Source of the DNA: Stercorarius parasiticus
Taxonomy: Eukaryota; Chordata; Aves; Charadriiformes; Stercorariidae
Assembly (NCBI GenBank): GCA_013396915.1
Contig: VWZL01001298.1
Span: 186,001 to 250,000 of the forward strand
Reading direction: 5' to 3'
DNA length: 64,000 bases
The notes under the pieces are model-generated. The model was not told the DNA's origin. It searched no databases and was given only the letters and a program-made list of their open reading frames with translations. A program made the position numbers and the translations under genes. Shown here piece by piece: positions 38,268 to 50,880 of the stretch (positions are counted from its first letter, which is position 1; each line of letters opens with the position of its first letter).

Positions 38268-41200
38268 TCAAAATGCTGTGATAGTCCCCACTTTGGAGTT
38301 TGAGCAGGTGATGACATTGCCAGTGGCAAAGAGCTAGCTCTGTGTCACTCAACCCTGCTGCTTTGCTTTAGCCTGCTTAGCACAGGGCCCCATGGGCCAC
38401 ATCCTTTGGAACAGTCTGAATTGTATAAAAGTAAACCAAACCAGGAATATTTGAAAGTAGCAGTACCACCCCATTTTGCTGCACTGCCAGCTGCAAGGAT
38501 GTTTTCAAGCTCTCTAAACTCCCCTGCATTGTGGGCCACTGTGAAGTGATGTCCCAGTGGAGCTTGGATGCCCATCGTGTTGAGTAGGCTAGAAAGGAGT
38601 GGGAAAGATGAGGAATTTCTCCCACCTCCCCCATCCCCAGAGCGAAAATCTTAGAAGAAAGAATTACATGGGGTTAGATGTCAAAACTGTCTCATTGCTG
38701 GTTCCTGGCTCAGATCTTGCTTGATTTTTTTCTATGCCAATTGGCCCTATAGGGAGTTCTGATTAAGGGCGCATCTATGTCCAGGGCATATAAATATTCC
38801 TTTCCATTGCTAGAAACTGGGCTGGGAGTCAGCTGTAAGTGTAGCTTAAAAAACATACACGAGTGAATCGAGCAGAATAAACATCTAGCTAAACGGATGC
38901 CTTTTTGACTCTGTAGAAAGATTTAGAGATAATATGAAGCAGTTGGAATCCAGACAGTTAAAAGATACAGGAGGCTGCAAAAGAAGAAAGGGGAAGGGGG
39001 GCAGCAGGGCTGGGAGGATTTCTCTGAAATGTGTTCTGCATACTCTAAAAGAAAAATGTGTGTAATTTGGACCCCAAACGCAGGCCAAAGCGACAGCATC
39101 TAATAGGGGAAACATGATTTAGAGGTCAGTTTATAAACTAAACGAATTTACTGAGTTCCATAAATGAATCTCATGGCAAGATCCAAATTTTTTTTTAAAA
39201 GGTGGATAAAAAATATTGTATGTTAAGGGGGGAAACAGAGATGGTTTTTAAGCTGATGTCCTTAGAAATATATGTATATAGTCTTTTTTATAGCTCTTGG
39301 CATATAAAATAAGTCATTATTCTAAATAGAAAAATATTGATGATGTCATAGGAGCCATTGCCGGACACATCAAGCTGATCTGATGAACTGGGAAATCAAT
39401 AGATATTTTCCAAATGAGATGGCATTTCTTTTAATTGGTTGTGTGAACACAATATACTGCAGAGTGCAAACATTTAAAGTTAATTTTCATTTGGCTTGAA
39501 TTTCTCCATGTGGTTTTCTGTTATTTCTTTATGTAGAATTTATTTTTTTTGCTTTGTTTTAAGGTTCGCTTCTTCCATTGGCTTGCATATAAATTCCTTA
39601 TCAGAACAGTTAAAATAGCATCTATGCACTGTAGACACTCCAATAGTATAGCTTTGGGAGCTATTTGAATATCTACCAAGATTAGAAAGTATTGGAGATT
39701 TCACCCAATAATTGCCCTACTCCTTTAGACTGCTTGAAATCTGTTGAGTCGAGTAAGTCTTTTAATTTCACCCCTATCACAGATAAGTAAGAAGTTGTCC
39801 TTATGTCCAATAGCAAGTGAACATCAGAATTTGGAACAGAAATCCTGGCTGCTTTTGCTTTTAACTAATCACCAGGCTGTACAAATGGATCAATACACTA
39901 ATATACAATTCAGGTGTTATTAAGTAATATTGCATGTCCTCTGCAGCTCCCCAGACTCAGAATTTTCAAGGGCATATAATAATGAAACCCTTATAAAAAA
40001 CGCCAGTTGATCAGAAAAGGATGCTGGGCAGGGACCTCATTTGTACAAAGTATCTTGGCTTTCTGGTTTTACATGTCAGGATATAAGTAAAAGATTCTGA
40101 CAAATATTTGTCCATTCTTCAAGCATCTAACATTTTTTTGTGATCTTGGTCTTTCATCAACTTCACATTTCTCCTCCTGAAGAGGGGGCAAGGCACAGAG
40201 CTGGTATCAATCTGTAATGATAAGGAATACGCAAGTGTATGGTATATTGCCCTTTTTTTTTTTCTGTAATTTTTAAATAAACTTTTATATGGATTTTGTA
40301 TTAGTTAAAGGTGTCAACTTATGGAAAGTCTTCAATTTATTCTCACAACTGTAATGGCAGAGCAATTTTGCTGCCCCAGCTGAAGTGCTGCTATTCATGC
40401 AGGTACTTCAGTCTCCATAACTTCACTCAGACTTACTGGACATATTTGGTGATTATATTGCTGGGGAAATGGCAATTACAGTTATTCGCGATGTTTTTGT
40501 CATGAAGGTCTCTACTTCTGTCAAATGTGAGCATGATGAGTTCACTGGGCTCATTTTGTTCCGGTGCTAAACACCAATTTTATATTTACTTGCCATAAAT
40601 CTCATACATTTGACCCCACACTTTCCCGCCTACCCTTTTGCTGATTTCAGTCTTCTGACACAATTTCATTCACAATTTGATTACAGTTTATCTTCTCCTT
40701 ATTGAGAAATATTAGTAGATTAAAGAAATTCAGGGATTCCCCTGACATCTGTCCCCCATTTGATACTAGTGAATACAGTAACATGAGGTCCTGTTATTTC
40801 CACTGCAATAGTGGCAGACGCTTTCAGGACATTGCTTTGTTCATTGCAATAAAATGATGAATGATGCACTTCATCACTTTATTGCACAAAAGACATAAAA
40901 AATGTACATATCTTATACCAGGTGAATTCTCCACAGAAGTCAATGGCAGAAGTTCCAATGAGAAATTTAGCACATTTTATTATCCAAATTTTGTGTTCAG
41001 TGGACAGGGAAGATAATGACTGGAAGGGAGCTCCCTCTTTGTCCTGGTTTGAGGGCCCAAACCATGACACTCCTATTCCACCCTTCAGAAACTTTTCTTG
41101 TACAAGTTTTTAGGCTTTCTTGTTTCTTCCAGGTGCCAGTGCCTCACCTTTTATCCACACTTAAGCATTTGTAGAAGTTTCTTTAGCAGTGCTCTGTGTC

Positions 41201-43493
41201 CAGCCAATTGTACTTCCAATTCGTTATTTTTTCTGATTGGTTTCTTGTAATCCCAAACATTCATTCTTTACCTATAACACATCTTGAACTGCTTCTAGTA
41301 TTTCATTAATTTTTTAAATATGTAAATAATATACCTAAGCATTTGTAGAATGCCCTTGACTGTAGCATCTAAATGCTGAGTATCTGCCACTTACTAGGAA
41401 TAGTGATGGGAAGTCAATTTTTCAGCTTCTGTAGAGGTGAGACCAAAAGCAAGATACACATTTTCATCTTCTAATTAGGGAAATTTAGGAGAGTCATAGT
41501 GCAACTTTCATGAAGACCAGACTTTTTTCCAGTTCTGTCTGGAAAAATAATGTCTTTTTGCTGCTGTAAGGATATTAAAGTCAATGATTACAGACATAGG
41601 CCAAATGATCAAAACTGCACTCTAACTTTGCACCTCTAAAATTACACAAAAGCACATTCGTGCTCACAAAACCTGGACATCTTAATTTATAGTGCAAATA
41701 ATTTCTGAGCTAACCGCTAACATTTCATGTGCAAACACCTTGGAGAGCAGATGCGATCCTTGCACTTACAGAATTCATAGAAATAATTTTCCTGGATATA
41801 ACTTGGAAAGCTGGATTCATATTTCATAATGAAGAAAGGATGTTGGCCTGAGCCTGGCAAATAGTTGGCCACCTTGATGAGTTCAACTGCCTCCATGTCC
41901 CTGTGTGCAGTGTCTGACAGATAAATACTAAGTTTCTTATCCTCAGTAACTTGCAAAGCTTTTATTTCTTCCCAAACCATGAAAGTAGGAGTTATTTTTC
42001 TGAACTTCTTAACTAAAATTCCCTGAAAGAGTAATAGCTGAATTCCTCTCTTATCTCTTGTTTATTTTTAATGCACCTTGGCTGCATTTTGCTAGGCATG
42101 TTTTTCTGTATGTGGAACAGAGGTTTAATATCATTTCTTGAATCTTTAACGCCACTCCTTTGGAAAGAAACCCATTCTCTTAACTATTCTGAAAAATGCA
42201 GCAGAAGCTGTAATTCTTGAGTGGCTCTAAGTAAAACTACAGATTCTTTTTCCACCAGGGAACAGATGAGGAAGGTTATGTGGTATGCGGAAAAGGCAGA
42301 AATTTCTTGTATTCAATAATCGCATGGGTGAACAAGTACAGTAACTTCATAAATGGCAGTACTGGTGAATGTCAACAAAAGTTGTTCAGCTTAGTTGAAA
42401 ATCACAAGCTTAGAAAGATGACTCAGACTTATACAAACCTATTTTTCCATTGATTTTATGGATTTTGCATTTCTGGTGTGATTTCATAGATATGGGAACA
42501 ATGGGTGTGAGGCTAGGGATTATGAAGACTTGCTGCAATTCAAGAAATGAGGCAGCAGCCAGACTGCCAGTTTATGCATCACAGCTCTGTCATTTGCTCC
42601 AAAGAAAAGTCATTTTATCCACGTGTTCCACAGGTATATCAATGGCTTCACCATGCTAGCCAAGAGAGGTTGAACTATATAGCTCAACTCTTTTCATACC
42701 CCTGCACAATACGATTTCAGTGTAACTGCTCAAAGCTGTGCAGAGGACACTATGGTTGCTTGTTAATTGTTGCTTATTGCTTCCCTTTAACTCTTCTTAA
42801 GTCTGCTTGGGTACCTAATCAGTCAAATGATTGACTTCACAAAACACTCACTACATGTGGTGATTAGCCGTCATTGTTCCTGCTCTCTATCTAGATGATA
42901 AAAACCTTTTCATTGGGACAACAATTTAAACAAAATAATGACTATCTCTCGAATCCCAGGGGGAATGATCATTCATCCAGGAGTCAAGGATTTCTCAGCT
43001 CTGTTAACAAACTATCCACCAAAATACAGGAAATAGAACTCTTAATTATTTAAAAATTAAAAATTAACTGTGAAGTGACTGTGTCACTTGCTTTTGTGAA
43101 ATCATTTGTGAATCACTTTTTATACATTTTGACCACTCTAAGTCAGGCTGACCTTTATAGCTGGAGCAACCAAAGTAGGATTCCCATTCAAAGCTAAATC
43201 TTGTCAGTGTCCAATGGGCCACCATCAGCATGCTCCTCCAACCTCCTCTTCCTCAGGATTTTCATTTCCTCAAGTAGAAAGTGTTCTTAAATTCATGCAG
43301 TCCTGCTGCCTGAAGCCCTGGACCCCAGCTGTGCCGGGAATCAAACAGCAATCTTTCATGTGCAACAGGCTGTACATGTGAGGACTTTCATATAATATTG
43401 ATGAGATTAAAGGGTCTTCTTGACTGATTTTCAAACTTTAAAATGGAGAAGTAGGATTTAAAAATCCTGCTACTGTTTCGAAAGAAAATTCGG
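38268..43493. other. Noncoding unique sequence
   Basis: No supported gene. Frames are short (at most about 95 codons) and unlike known proteins. AT-rich unique DNA at 39300-39560 is listed as a regulatory candidate. T runs occur at about 39189-39196, 39541-39549 and 40253-40263. Confidence 0.6.
39300..39560. promoter_or_regulatory. Candidate conserved noncoding element
   Basis: The block is AT-rich and repeat-free. It has a CRE-like TGATGTCA (near 39343), GATC/TGATC-type cores, an AATCAATAGATATT segment and several TTAAT/TTAATT cores. No coding frame of interest crosses it. Whether it is conserved cannot be seen here. Confidence 0.2.
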
Positions 43494-43688
43494 TCCTTCC
43501 TTCCTTCCTTCCTTCCTTCCTTCCTTCCTTCCTTCCTTCCTTCCTTCCTTCCTTCCTTCCTTTCTTCCTTCCCTCCTGTCTCGTTTCTTTTTTCCTTTCT
43601 TTTCCTCTTATCTCCTTCATTACCGCCTTCCCTCTTCCCTCCTTCCTTGTTTCCTTCTTTCTCTCTCTCTCTTTTTCTCTTTCTTCTC
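43494..43688. repeat. (TTCC)16 microsatellite in a long pyrimidine tract
   Basis: Sixteen perfect TTCC units occupy 43497-43560. The strand is purely pyrimidine from 43494 to 43577 (84 bp). It then continues as an interrupted C/T tract with a (CT)n part near 43660-43673, ending at 43688. The purine strand reads as Lys/Arg/Glu/Gly repeats in two - strand frames, which are artefacts of the repeat. Mirror-symmetric homopyrimidine DNA of this kind can form intramolecular triplexes. Confidence 0.97.
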
Positions 43689-43734
43689 ACGTGTTTAATA
43701 TGTATTCAAGACTGCCCTATCAAAAGAATTATTA

Positions 43735-44420
43735 ATTAGACAATCGTTTAGATATTGGATCTCATTTCATTTTTTCTCAAATATTTATGAGACATGCATA
43801 TTTATGAAAATGCTCATTTTGTAATCTGTAAACCTACTTTATGAGTTTGCAGTCAGAATTTAGTCTTGCCAGGTTTTTGCAAAATCCTATTGCTAAATCT
43901 GACCTAAATCTGTTAAATATTGACTGCAGACTTGTCAGGCAGAAATGTTATTCTGGTAATAAAACAACTCTATTAAAGATCATTGATATTATAAGTGAGA
44001 TAACTTCAGGACGTGTGTATCAGTGTTTATTTTAATGAAAGGGATTTCCTGGCACATTGTCAGCTAAACGTTTTATACTGAGAGCTGCCTGGAAAAAAAT
44101 TAGACATGTTAAAATTAGCCTGTAACAGGGCTTGTGATTTTGTTTTTAAGTCTCTGCAACTAAAAGTGTGTAAATGGAACTGCATGCAGTAAAGCACAAT
44201 AATTTATTCTAGAAATTAGCAAGCCCACGTTCCACCTATAAAATCATTCTCTGTGATGTGCGACTGGCCTTCATTTCAATGGCCTTGATTTATAGTTACA
44301 GTTTGTTTTATTTTCAAGGGGTAGAGACTGGGAAGCAGCCGGACAGAGCTATTAAAGCTGTTGTGAACAGCAATTTTTCAGGGTTTTATTAATTCTTGCA
44401 GAGAATAAGCCAATGAACTG
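43735..44420. promoter_or_regulatory. Candidate conserved noncoding element cluster, TAAT-rich
   Basis: About 690 bp of AT-rich unique sequence follows the TTCC microsatellite. It contains repeated TAAT/ATTA homeodomain cores, including TTATTAATTAG near 43729, AAATTAG twice near 44099 and 44114, AATAATTTATT near 44198 and TTTTATTAATT near 44385. No repeats or long frames interrupt it. The texture is like that of developmental enhancers, but this is inference from motif density only. Confidence 0.27.
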
Positions 44421-46044
44421 AGCATTTTTCAATGTGAGAACACCTTTTTTAAAAGGAGTATTTCATGACGAATAGATGTAGACAGCACAAAACAAAACAC
44501 ATGGGTGTTGTATGAAATTAACCATTTGTGTTTAGCCACATTCTCAATTGCAAAGACTTATCAAAATGAGGGTACACATTTACCACTCACGTAATTCCAC
44601 CTGTGTTAGTGGTTTTGGCCTCAGGTTTTCCTTGATGCTCTCATTGATGCCTGGGTTGTGTGCAGAAAAAAGCCCCAGATTGTTACAGAAAAGAAAGACA
44701 ATCAGAATAACTTAATTCCAGTGAACAGATAGCACAAATGTGCTCTAAAACAGAAATGCTGATATTTTCAGATAAATTGAGGTGGAATCTGGCTTTGTGC
44801 CTTATAATGTATGGAAGTGAATTCTAATTAAAACGACTTTAATTAAAGAGTATTTCAGTCAGTAAATCTATTAAAAACAAAATTGTGTGTCAGCTACTCC
44901 AAAACTGCAGCATTTGCTTAAAAAGCATTTGTTTCTTTTACTCCCTCTCACAGAAGGATTTCTTGTGTCTTGTTTCTGAACATGTCAGCTGCTCTTGGGT
45001 CAAAGTTTTTGAGGACTTCAGAGAGGGTGGACACAGTGAGTCTTCAGGTCTTTTGAGCACAAATGTGTTTATACCTTGTGCCCATCCATAAAATGTGAGC
45101 AACTCTTCTTGGACACAAGTGAGGTGTCAGGTTCATCTACCTTGAATGCTGCAGACAACTGAAGGGACAGGTATCTACTGATGGTTTGGACAGACTTGTA
45201 ATGCTGTAGGCCATGCTAGCAGCTCACTCGAATCGCAAACGTCATGCAAAAGGCTGTCTTCTCTTAAGTTACCATTAAAACTATTGAAGACTGTGTGTGT
45301 CAGGAGAAGACTCCTAATTCACATGGTTCAACTATATATGCATGTCCAGAATTCAGAGTAAAAAAAAAAAGTATCACAGTGCACTTTTTATTTGCTTAAA
45401 AGCTTCCTATGATAATGAGTAAAAGATGGGTGAATCACTTGCTTCTCCAATTACTGAAGCCCTCTTTTCAGGAGATTTGTTCTCACCTTTGTGCTAAAAG
45501 ATACTTAGAGACTATGCACCAGGTCCAAGCCTAGGAGACACATAGTGGGCTCAACTGCCATGGCTGAGGACAATATTTTGTGGCTTCCACGTGACTGAAG
45601 GCACTCAGCACTCTTTGGGATTCAGCACCATACTACAATGGGAGATGGACATGGCTGTGAACAGCAATGATCTGTCCTACTTGAACAAGTTAATCAGGCA
45701 GACAGGTTGCTATCCTGCACTCGCTGTGCTACAGAGCCCCACACCTAGCTTTGTGGGTGCCGCAGAAGCAGGTGAAGAGACCTGAAACCACTGGAGTTAT
45801 TCCTGTGTTGATAATGAAAAAATCACTGCAAGTGGTAGGGTGAATAAATAATTTATGTGAACAGTCTTTCTTCTTAAGCACTGGTTATGCAAAGTGCTCA
45901 GCAGGCTTGATTTTACAAGCCTCCTAAATGTTGTGCTTTAGCCTGTATGCAGCTATGTGTCACTTTATGAAGAGTTCAGGAGTATGACAGCCAGGATTGC
46001 AGCCAATGGAACAGCTCTGAGAAAGAAAAAACATGAATCGTCTC

Positions 46045-46059
46045 AGAGAGAGAGAGAGA
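46045..46059. repeat. (AG)n run
   Basis: Seven to eight AG units followed by ACAGAGG and an A run. A minor microsatellite. Confidence 0.85.
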
Positions 46060-46859
46060 CAGAGGAAAAAAAAGGATAATTTACTGGTTAACAGTAATCC
46101 AAATTCTTGGGCAGTTCAAGAGAGTGATATGGAAACCATTCTTATGTTAGTGATGCTGCAATAAGGTTAAAGGCTTTTGCAACTAGGTAAAATGACCCCC
46201 CAAAATCATCACATTTAGACATTTAGCATTTTCTGGTATTGTTTCTTATTGTGTGTGTATGAATCCTTCAGAGTTGTCAGCAAAACTCCCAGATGTCTTA
46301 AAGTTTCCTTGAGGAGTCTTCACATTGATTTGAAGAGAAGACAGGTGCAAGCATTGAAATGACTCTTTCTTTCCTTTCCCTTCTCTCACCTACACAAGGT
46401 TTCCTCTCTGAAGTACTTAGTATTTTAGCAAGCAGCAGAGCTGTGCCATGTCTGTCTAGTATCACCTTAAGTACCATGGTAACACTTTACATTATCTTAC
46501 AGCCAAGTCCCATGCTGCAGATTCAAACCAGGGATGTTAAAGTTCATTGGCATTTTCCTTTGATTGGGCCAAAAGAAGACTGAAATTGATAAGAAAGAAA
46601 GAATCAGAGGTGAGTGAAGTAGACTGACTCACAATATGTCTTTTCTCTATTACGAAGGCATGTACAAGCAGGATAGGTTTCTGAAAGGCAGGATCATATT
46701 TTCCCTTCACCATATACAGAAAAACCTGCATTTAATGAATTTGCCTATCCCAGTTTCAGTCTGCCCAGATATTAGCCGCATGGCTAACAGAAGCATGAGT
46801 AGAACTGTACAGTCTCACTCTCCATAGCATTTTAGTTTAAACCCTTTGCCCCTACCCCT

Positions 46860-47290
46860 TTTGCACCCCACCTTCAAGTCAGCCATGAGGGCGGAGTGCT
46901 CTCCCTTCCCGGTGCTGAGGCGCCCGCAAGGAGCCACTCCGCAGAAAACCACACATGGGAGCGTTTTGTTGTGACGAGCTGGGAACGGGTATGCCTGTGC
47001 AGGTCCGTGTGCCTGTGTTTGTGTGATTTTTTGCCTTTGTTGTGGTATAAAGCCTGGAAAGGAGTGAGAGACAGAGTTCCTGGCAGAGCGACGGCAGGAC
47101 CGCTGGGCATCTGCAGCCCCACCAGAGGGGCAACCGAGGGCCTGGGGGAGGGTGCCACAACATGAGTCCAGTGAACCTCATGCCCTGGGGGCCAGACCCC
47201 TCCTCCGCAGAGGGGAGAGCTAGAGATTCGGAGACGCTCAGGCTTTTGTGCCCACTCTCTCGCCGGCCTCGAAACATGCACTCCAGAGGG
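46860..47290. promoter_or_regulatory. CpG-enriched patch with TATA-like box; possible promoter
   Basis: About 20 CpG dinucleotides fall within some 430 bp of GC-rich sequence. The flanking kilobases are AT-rich and CpG-poor. A TATAAAG motif lies at 47046-47052 on the + strand, followed by a GC-rich stretch in which a transcript could begin about 25-35 bp downstream. On the - strand a 158-codon frame with a true ATG (47353-47355) spans most of the patch, ending at 46879. Its product is Ser/Pro/Gly-rich with no domain I recognise, and such frames are expected in stop-poor GC-rich DNA. It could be an orphan CpG island, a promoter of an unannotated noncoding RNA, or a GC-rich old repeat. No splice donor or downstream exon is convincing. 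Confidence 0.3.
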
Positions 47291-47596
47291 AAGCTGAAGT
47301 CTCGTAACTGAGTGTTAATTATGTCTGAGTGGATTCTAGAGAAAAGGAAAACCATATACTGTATCAGCAGAGAAATGGTTTCAGTATGAGGAAACTAATG
47401 ATGCTTTTATCAGGAACAATATAAAGATTGCTTTTTTACTAGTGTGTGTCCCACAGGGTTTGGACTATGAGATATTTCTGTATCTGGCTTTAGGTTCCTC
47501 TGAGCTTTTACATAATCAAATCAATATAGCTATGATTCACCCTCTGGCAACAACTGCTCCTTGCAAGTTGCTGCTGCTTCTTTAGTGACTAAAGAG

Positions 47597-47614
47597 AAAA
47601 TAAATAAATAAATA
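47597..47614. repeat. (AAAT)n run
   Basis: Four AAAT units in an A-rich setting. A minor tetranucleotide microsatellite. Confidence 0.85.
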
Positions 47615-50213
47615 GAAAGAAACTTATTACAAAACCGTAAACATTGATTTGTTTGGTCTTAGATTTTACTTTTTTTAATTGCCAGGGAAAAAAAGAAGAA
47701 AAAAGAGGAGGAGGCTGGAGAATATATGAGTTTGTGGTCAATGGGTCACACACGTGCTTGCTAGTCTGATATTTTGGAGGGAAAAAAAAAAAGGTGGGTT
47801 GATAGGATTTCACAAACCAACGTGAAGTATTGTCCAGACACAGACTGAAGGGCGACTGAAGGGCAGATTGGGCAAGGAAGGGGCAGAGGCTGCAAAAACC
47901 AAGGCAGGCACAGAGTGCAGAGACTGGAAAATTTTATTTTGTACTAGCAGCACTGTATTGTTTGGATCTGCATCTTGACTTATACATTGTTTAGTGGGAA
48001 GTTCCAAACTTGAGTTGCCCATCTCCAGTTTCCAGGCAAGCAAAGGAAGACAAGCCCCATCCCTCCACCCTCCACATTGAAATTTAAAAACAAGAAACCC
48101 CCAAAAAACAGCCTAGAAAAGATGCCTTGCCCAGCTGGGTTTCTTTCTGTGCTTCCAACTCACTATCCGTGCTCCCACCCCCTGGCCCCCCGCTAATTCC
48201 CTTCATTCCAGAAATTCTCTCTCTCCCCCTCCTCTCTGTTCTGGTGTCATATTGTTATTATCACAAATATTTTCCCCTTACAGTTGCTGGTGCAGCACAG
48301 CACTCTGGCACAGTCATCACACACTGGTGGAAGTGACATCTCTCGGGATCATTTCGTCTTGTTTTTCCTTTGGCTGACATCTCTGTCACACTGAAAGAAA
48401 AGGAAAGACCGAACAAAAAGATTGCTGCCTTTTACACAAAAGGAAGCCCATCTTTTAAACAGACCTAATTTCATCCCTTCTTAAGGGTGTGTGCTGTCAG
48501 GGAGGACTTTGGAAGAGGGTGTCCAAGGGGACTGAAACTGTTAGTGCAGGAAACTCCTTGGAGCCCTACCAGACCACTCAATCAGTGTGGCAACCTTGGT
48601 TGTCGATGTGCCAACTAACCTCCCAGCACACTGTTAATCCTGAGCTTACTCCTGGCTAGTGATGGTCCCGTCTGTGACAGGCAGGTCTGTTGATGTTTGT
48701 AAAGTGCCTTGGGATCTTTGGGCAGATGGTGTCACTGGCATTAGCTTTTGAGGTTTCCAACTGGCTTACGACAAAAAAAAAAGTAAAAGCACACCTTTCC
48801 CTACATTGGCATTCCCTCCACCCCCATTCTGTTTGAATCTTCCTGGGGTTTTCCACCATTTATTATTTTTAAAAGGAAAGGATATCTTCCTCACTAAGAC
48901 CTGGGAAGAGAATTTGATATTTTCCAAGTACAGATCATGGCAGAGAGAATACAGAGGGCTCTTCATATTACAGGCCCATTCATTGCTAATTTAAACTTTG
49001 TTTCCTTCCACAGATCTAGCAGCAAGCCTAACATGGCTCCACATGGTCCCAGAGGTGGGTATTCCTCTGCCCTAGAAAGGCACTGTTGTAAGAGCATGGA
49101 TACCCTGGGAGAGCCTGCAGCCCACATGCAATGGAACTGGCCAAGAAAATTCAAAAATTCTTTGCAAATAATTTCTTGATACTCAATGCAAAAAATAACT
49201 CAGTGAATATATTATTCCACACCTAGATTTTGACCAGATTATGAAAAAGATATATTATTTGTTTAATAATTTTAGTAACTAACAAGCTCTTCAGCCGTTA
49301 CTGTTCAACCAACAGTGATATACATCTTTTGCTAGAGGAATGGATAATCTGTAGCCGTAGATACTACAGTAGATGCTGCATAAATTTTAAACCTTGTTGT
49401 CTTTTTCTAGGTGTCTGATGATCACAGTGACTGCTCGTGGTTAAGCACCACCTTCCCTCTGTTGTGAAACACAAGGAAGACCATTTTTTGCTCCCTGTTG
49501 CTGTACAGCTCCAAAGACCGCAGGATTTTGAATTCCTGGAAAAATAAAACCAACTTTAATCTTAAAAGGTGTGTAGCCTTTAACTTCCCAGTTCATGTAG
49601 AGACAGTGGTAATGCTCCTGTGTAAAGCTATATCTCCCTTGTGTCCTGACGAAACCTTCTCAGCAAAAATGCCTCATTTCGGTGAAGGTATTAAGGGTCT
49701 TATCCTGATCACCAATAACACAGAACAAAGGGGTAACAAAACTGATGAGTTTTATTAGTAAGTTCTGTTTCTTCCTCTTATAGCTTCTACCTCTATTTTA
49801 GCAATGATGTGGGCTTTCTTTTCCCAGTCCAGACAAATCTAGTCCACGTACACATCAAAGCATTTGACCGAATACAAAAGTTATGTGCAACATTAGCTTG
49901 GCATCTGCACTTCCAGGAATGAATGAGACACTATCGAGGCACATTCCCAGCTGGTGCAAATTGCCATCCCCATACAGAAGCTGGTGGACCAATGACAATA
50001 TAAGCCAATCTGTTCCTTAGTGCATGAGGGTTCGACTTCCTCCAACACAGGCGCACACACACAATCAGAAAATACACTTTAAAAATCTAATAATACTTAC
50101 TTGAGGCTTTTAAACTCCTAAGGGGTAGATAGATACAGGGCAGTAAACCAGCACAGGGAAAGAAAAACAGTTTAAAAAAAACTAATAAAAAATCCTATAG
50201 GAAGGAAATGACA

Positions 50214-50246
50214 CCCCCCCACTCACATGCTTCCCCCCCTCCCTCC
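50214..50246 (-). other. Potential G-quadruplex (C-runs on + strand)
   Basis: Seven C at 50214-50220 and seven C at 50233-50239 are followed by T, CCC, T, CC. The - strand therefore has at least four G runs of three or more with short loops, if the longer runs are split. A structural possibility only. Confidence 0.35.
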
Positions 50247-50699
50247 TTTAAAGGGGAAAAAATTAAAAAGGGAGCTAATTGTTGTGCTTGCTGTGGTGGC
50301 TTGCCTGGAAATGAACCTATGAGTTGAAGGCATATGGTGCTTATGTTGGAATTGTTTTCTAAACAGACTTTTTGCCTGTGTGTCTTTTTCACCTCTTTCA
50401 AAAATCTTGTGCCAAAAGCAGTAAAAACACTGCTGCATTAAACATAAATCAGGGCCCTGTGCCTGCAAAGGACCTCTGTTGTTGGAGGGGGGTTATTGGA
50501 CTAGGGATGAAAGGAGACCTACCACCGCATTGATCTGAGGTGATTGTGTGGAGTATATTCAGCTAGGATGCTTCTAGCTAGTTATGACAACGTGGAACAT
50601 TCAAGCAATTAATGAACACATGCTTCAAGTAGAAAGACTGAACCAGGGATTTAGCTGGATGCGCATGTTTCTTTGACTAAATGTATTCTAGAAGAATAC

Positions 50700-50880
50700 C
50701 CTTTTACGTATTTGTTTTGATAGAGTATTTTACGTATCCAGAGTAACAAAGGGCCCATATTAACAGGCGAAAGTATATACTGGCTATTTGTATAACAGTG
50801 TGAAATCATTTGTTAAATAATTTTACATAAAAGGAGGTACTCTGCAAGTTACCACAAATTCACTATAAAACTAGTGTAGG
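50700..50880. promoter_or_regulatory. Candidate conserved noncoding element
   Basis: The block is AT-rich and repeat-free. It has two TTTTACGTAT-like sites (near 50702 and 50729), a SOX-type AACAAAGG (near 50746) and TTAAATAATTTTA. A low-confidence call from motif content alone. Confidence 0.15.

Larger units (their letters stand above)
43689..46859. other. Noncoding unique sequence
   Basis: No supported gene. Apart from the TAAT-rich candidate block, it holds a short A run at 45361-45371, an AG run at 46045-46059 and unique DNA with short frames (at most about 75 codons) of no recognisable kind. Confidence 0.6.

Noticed and set aside
43497..43560. Regular short-period array that might suggest CRISPR-like repeats
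   Set aside because: A 4-bp unit without spacers. It is a microsatellite in a vertebrate genome.
43388..43690. Lys/Arg/Glu/Gly repeat frames on the - strand
   Set aside because: Direct translations of the TTCC microsatellite.
46879..47355. 158-codon - strand frame with true ATG over the CpG patch
   Set aside because: Stop-poor GC-rich DNA yields such frames. An overlapping frame of 135 codons exists on the same strand, and neither has family resemblance.
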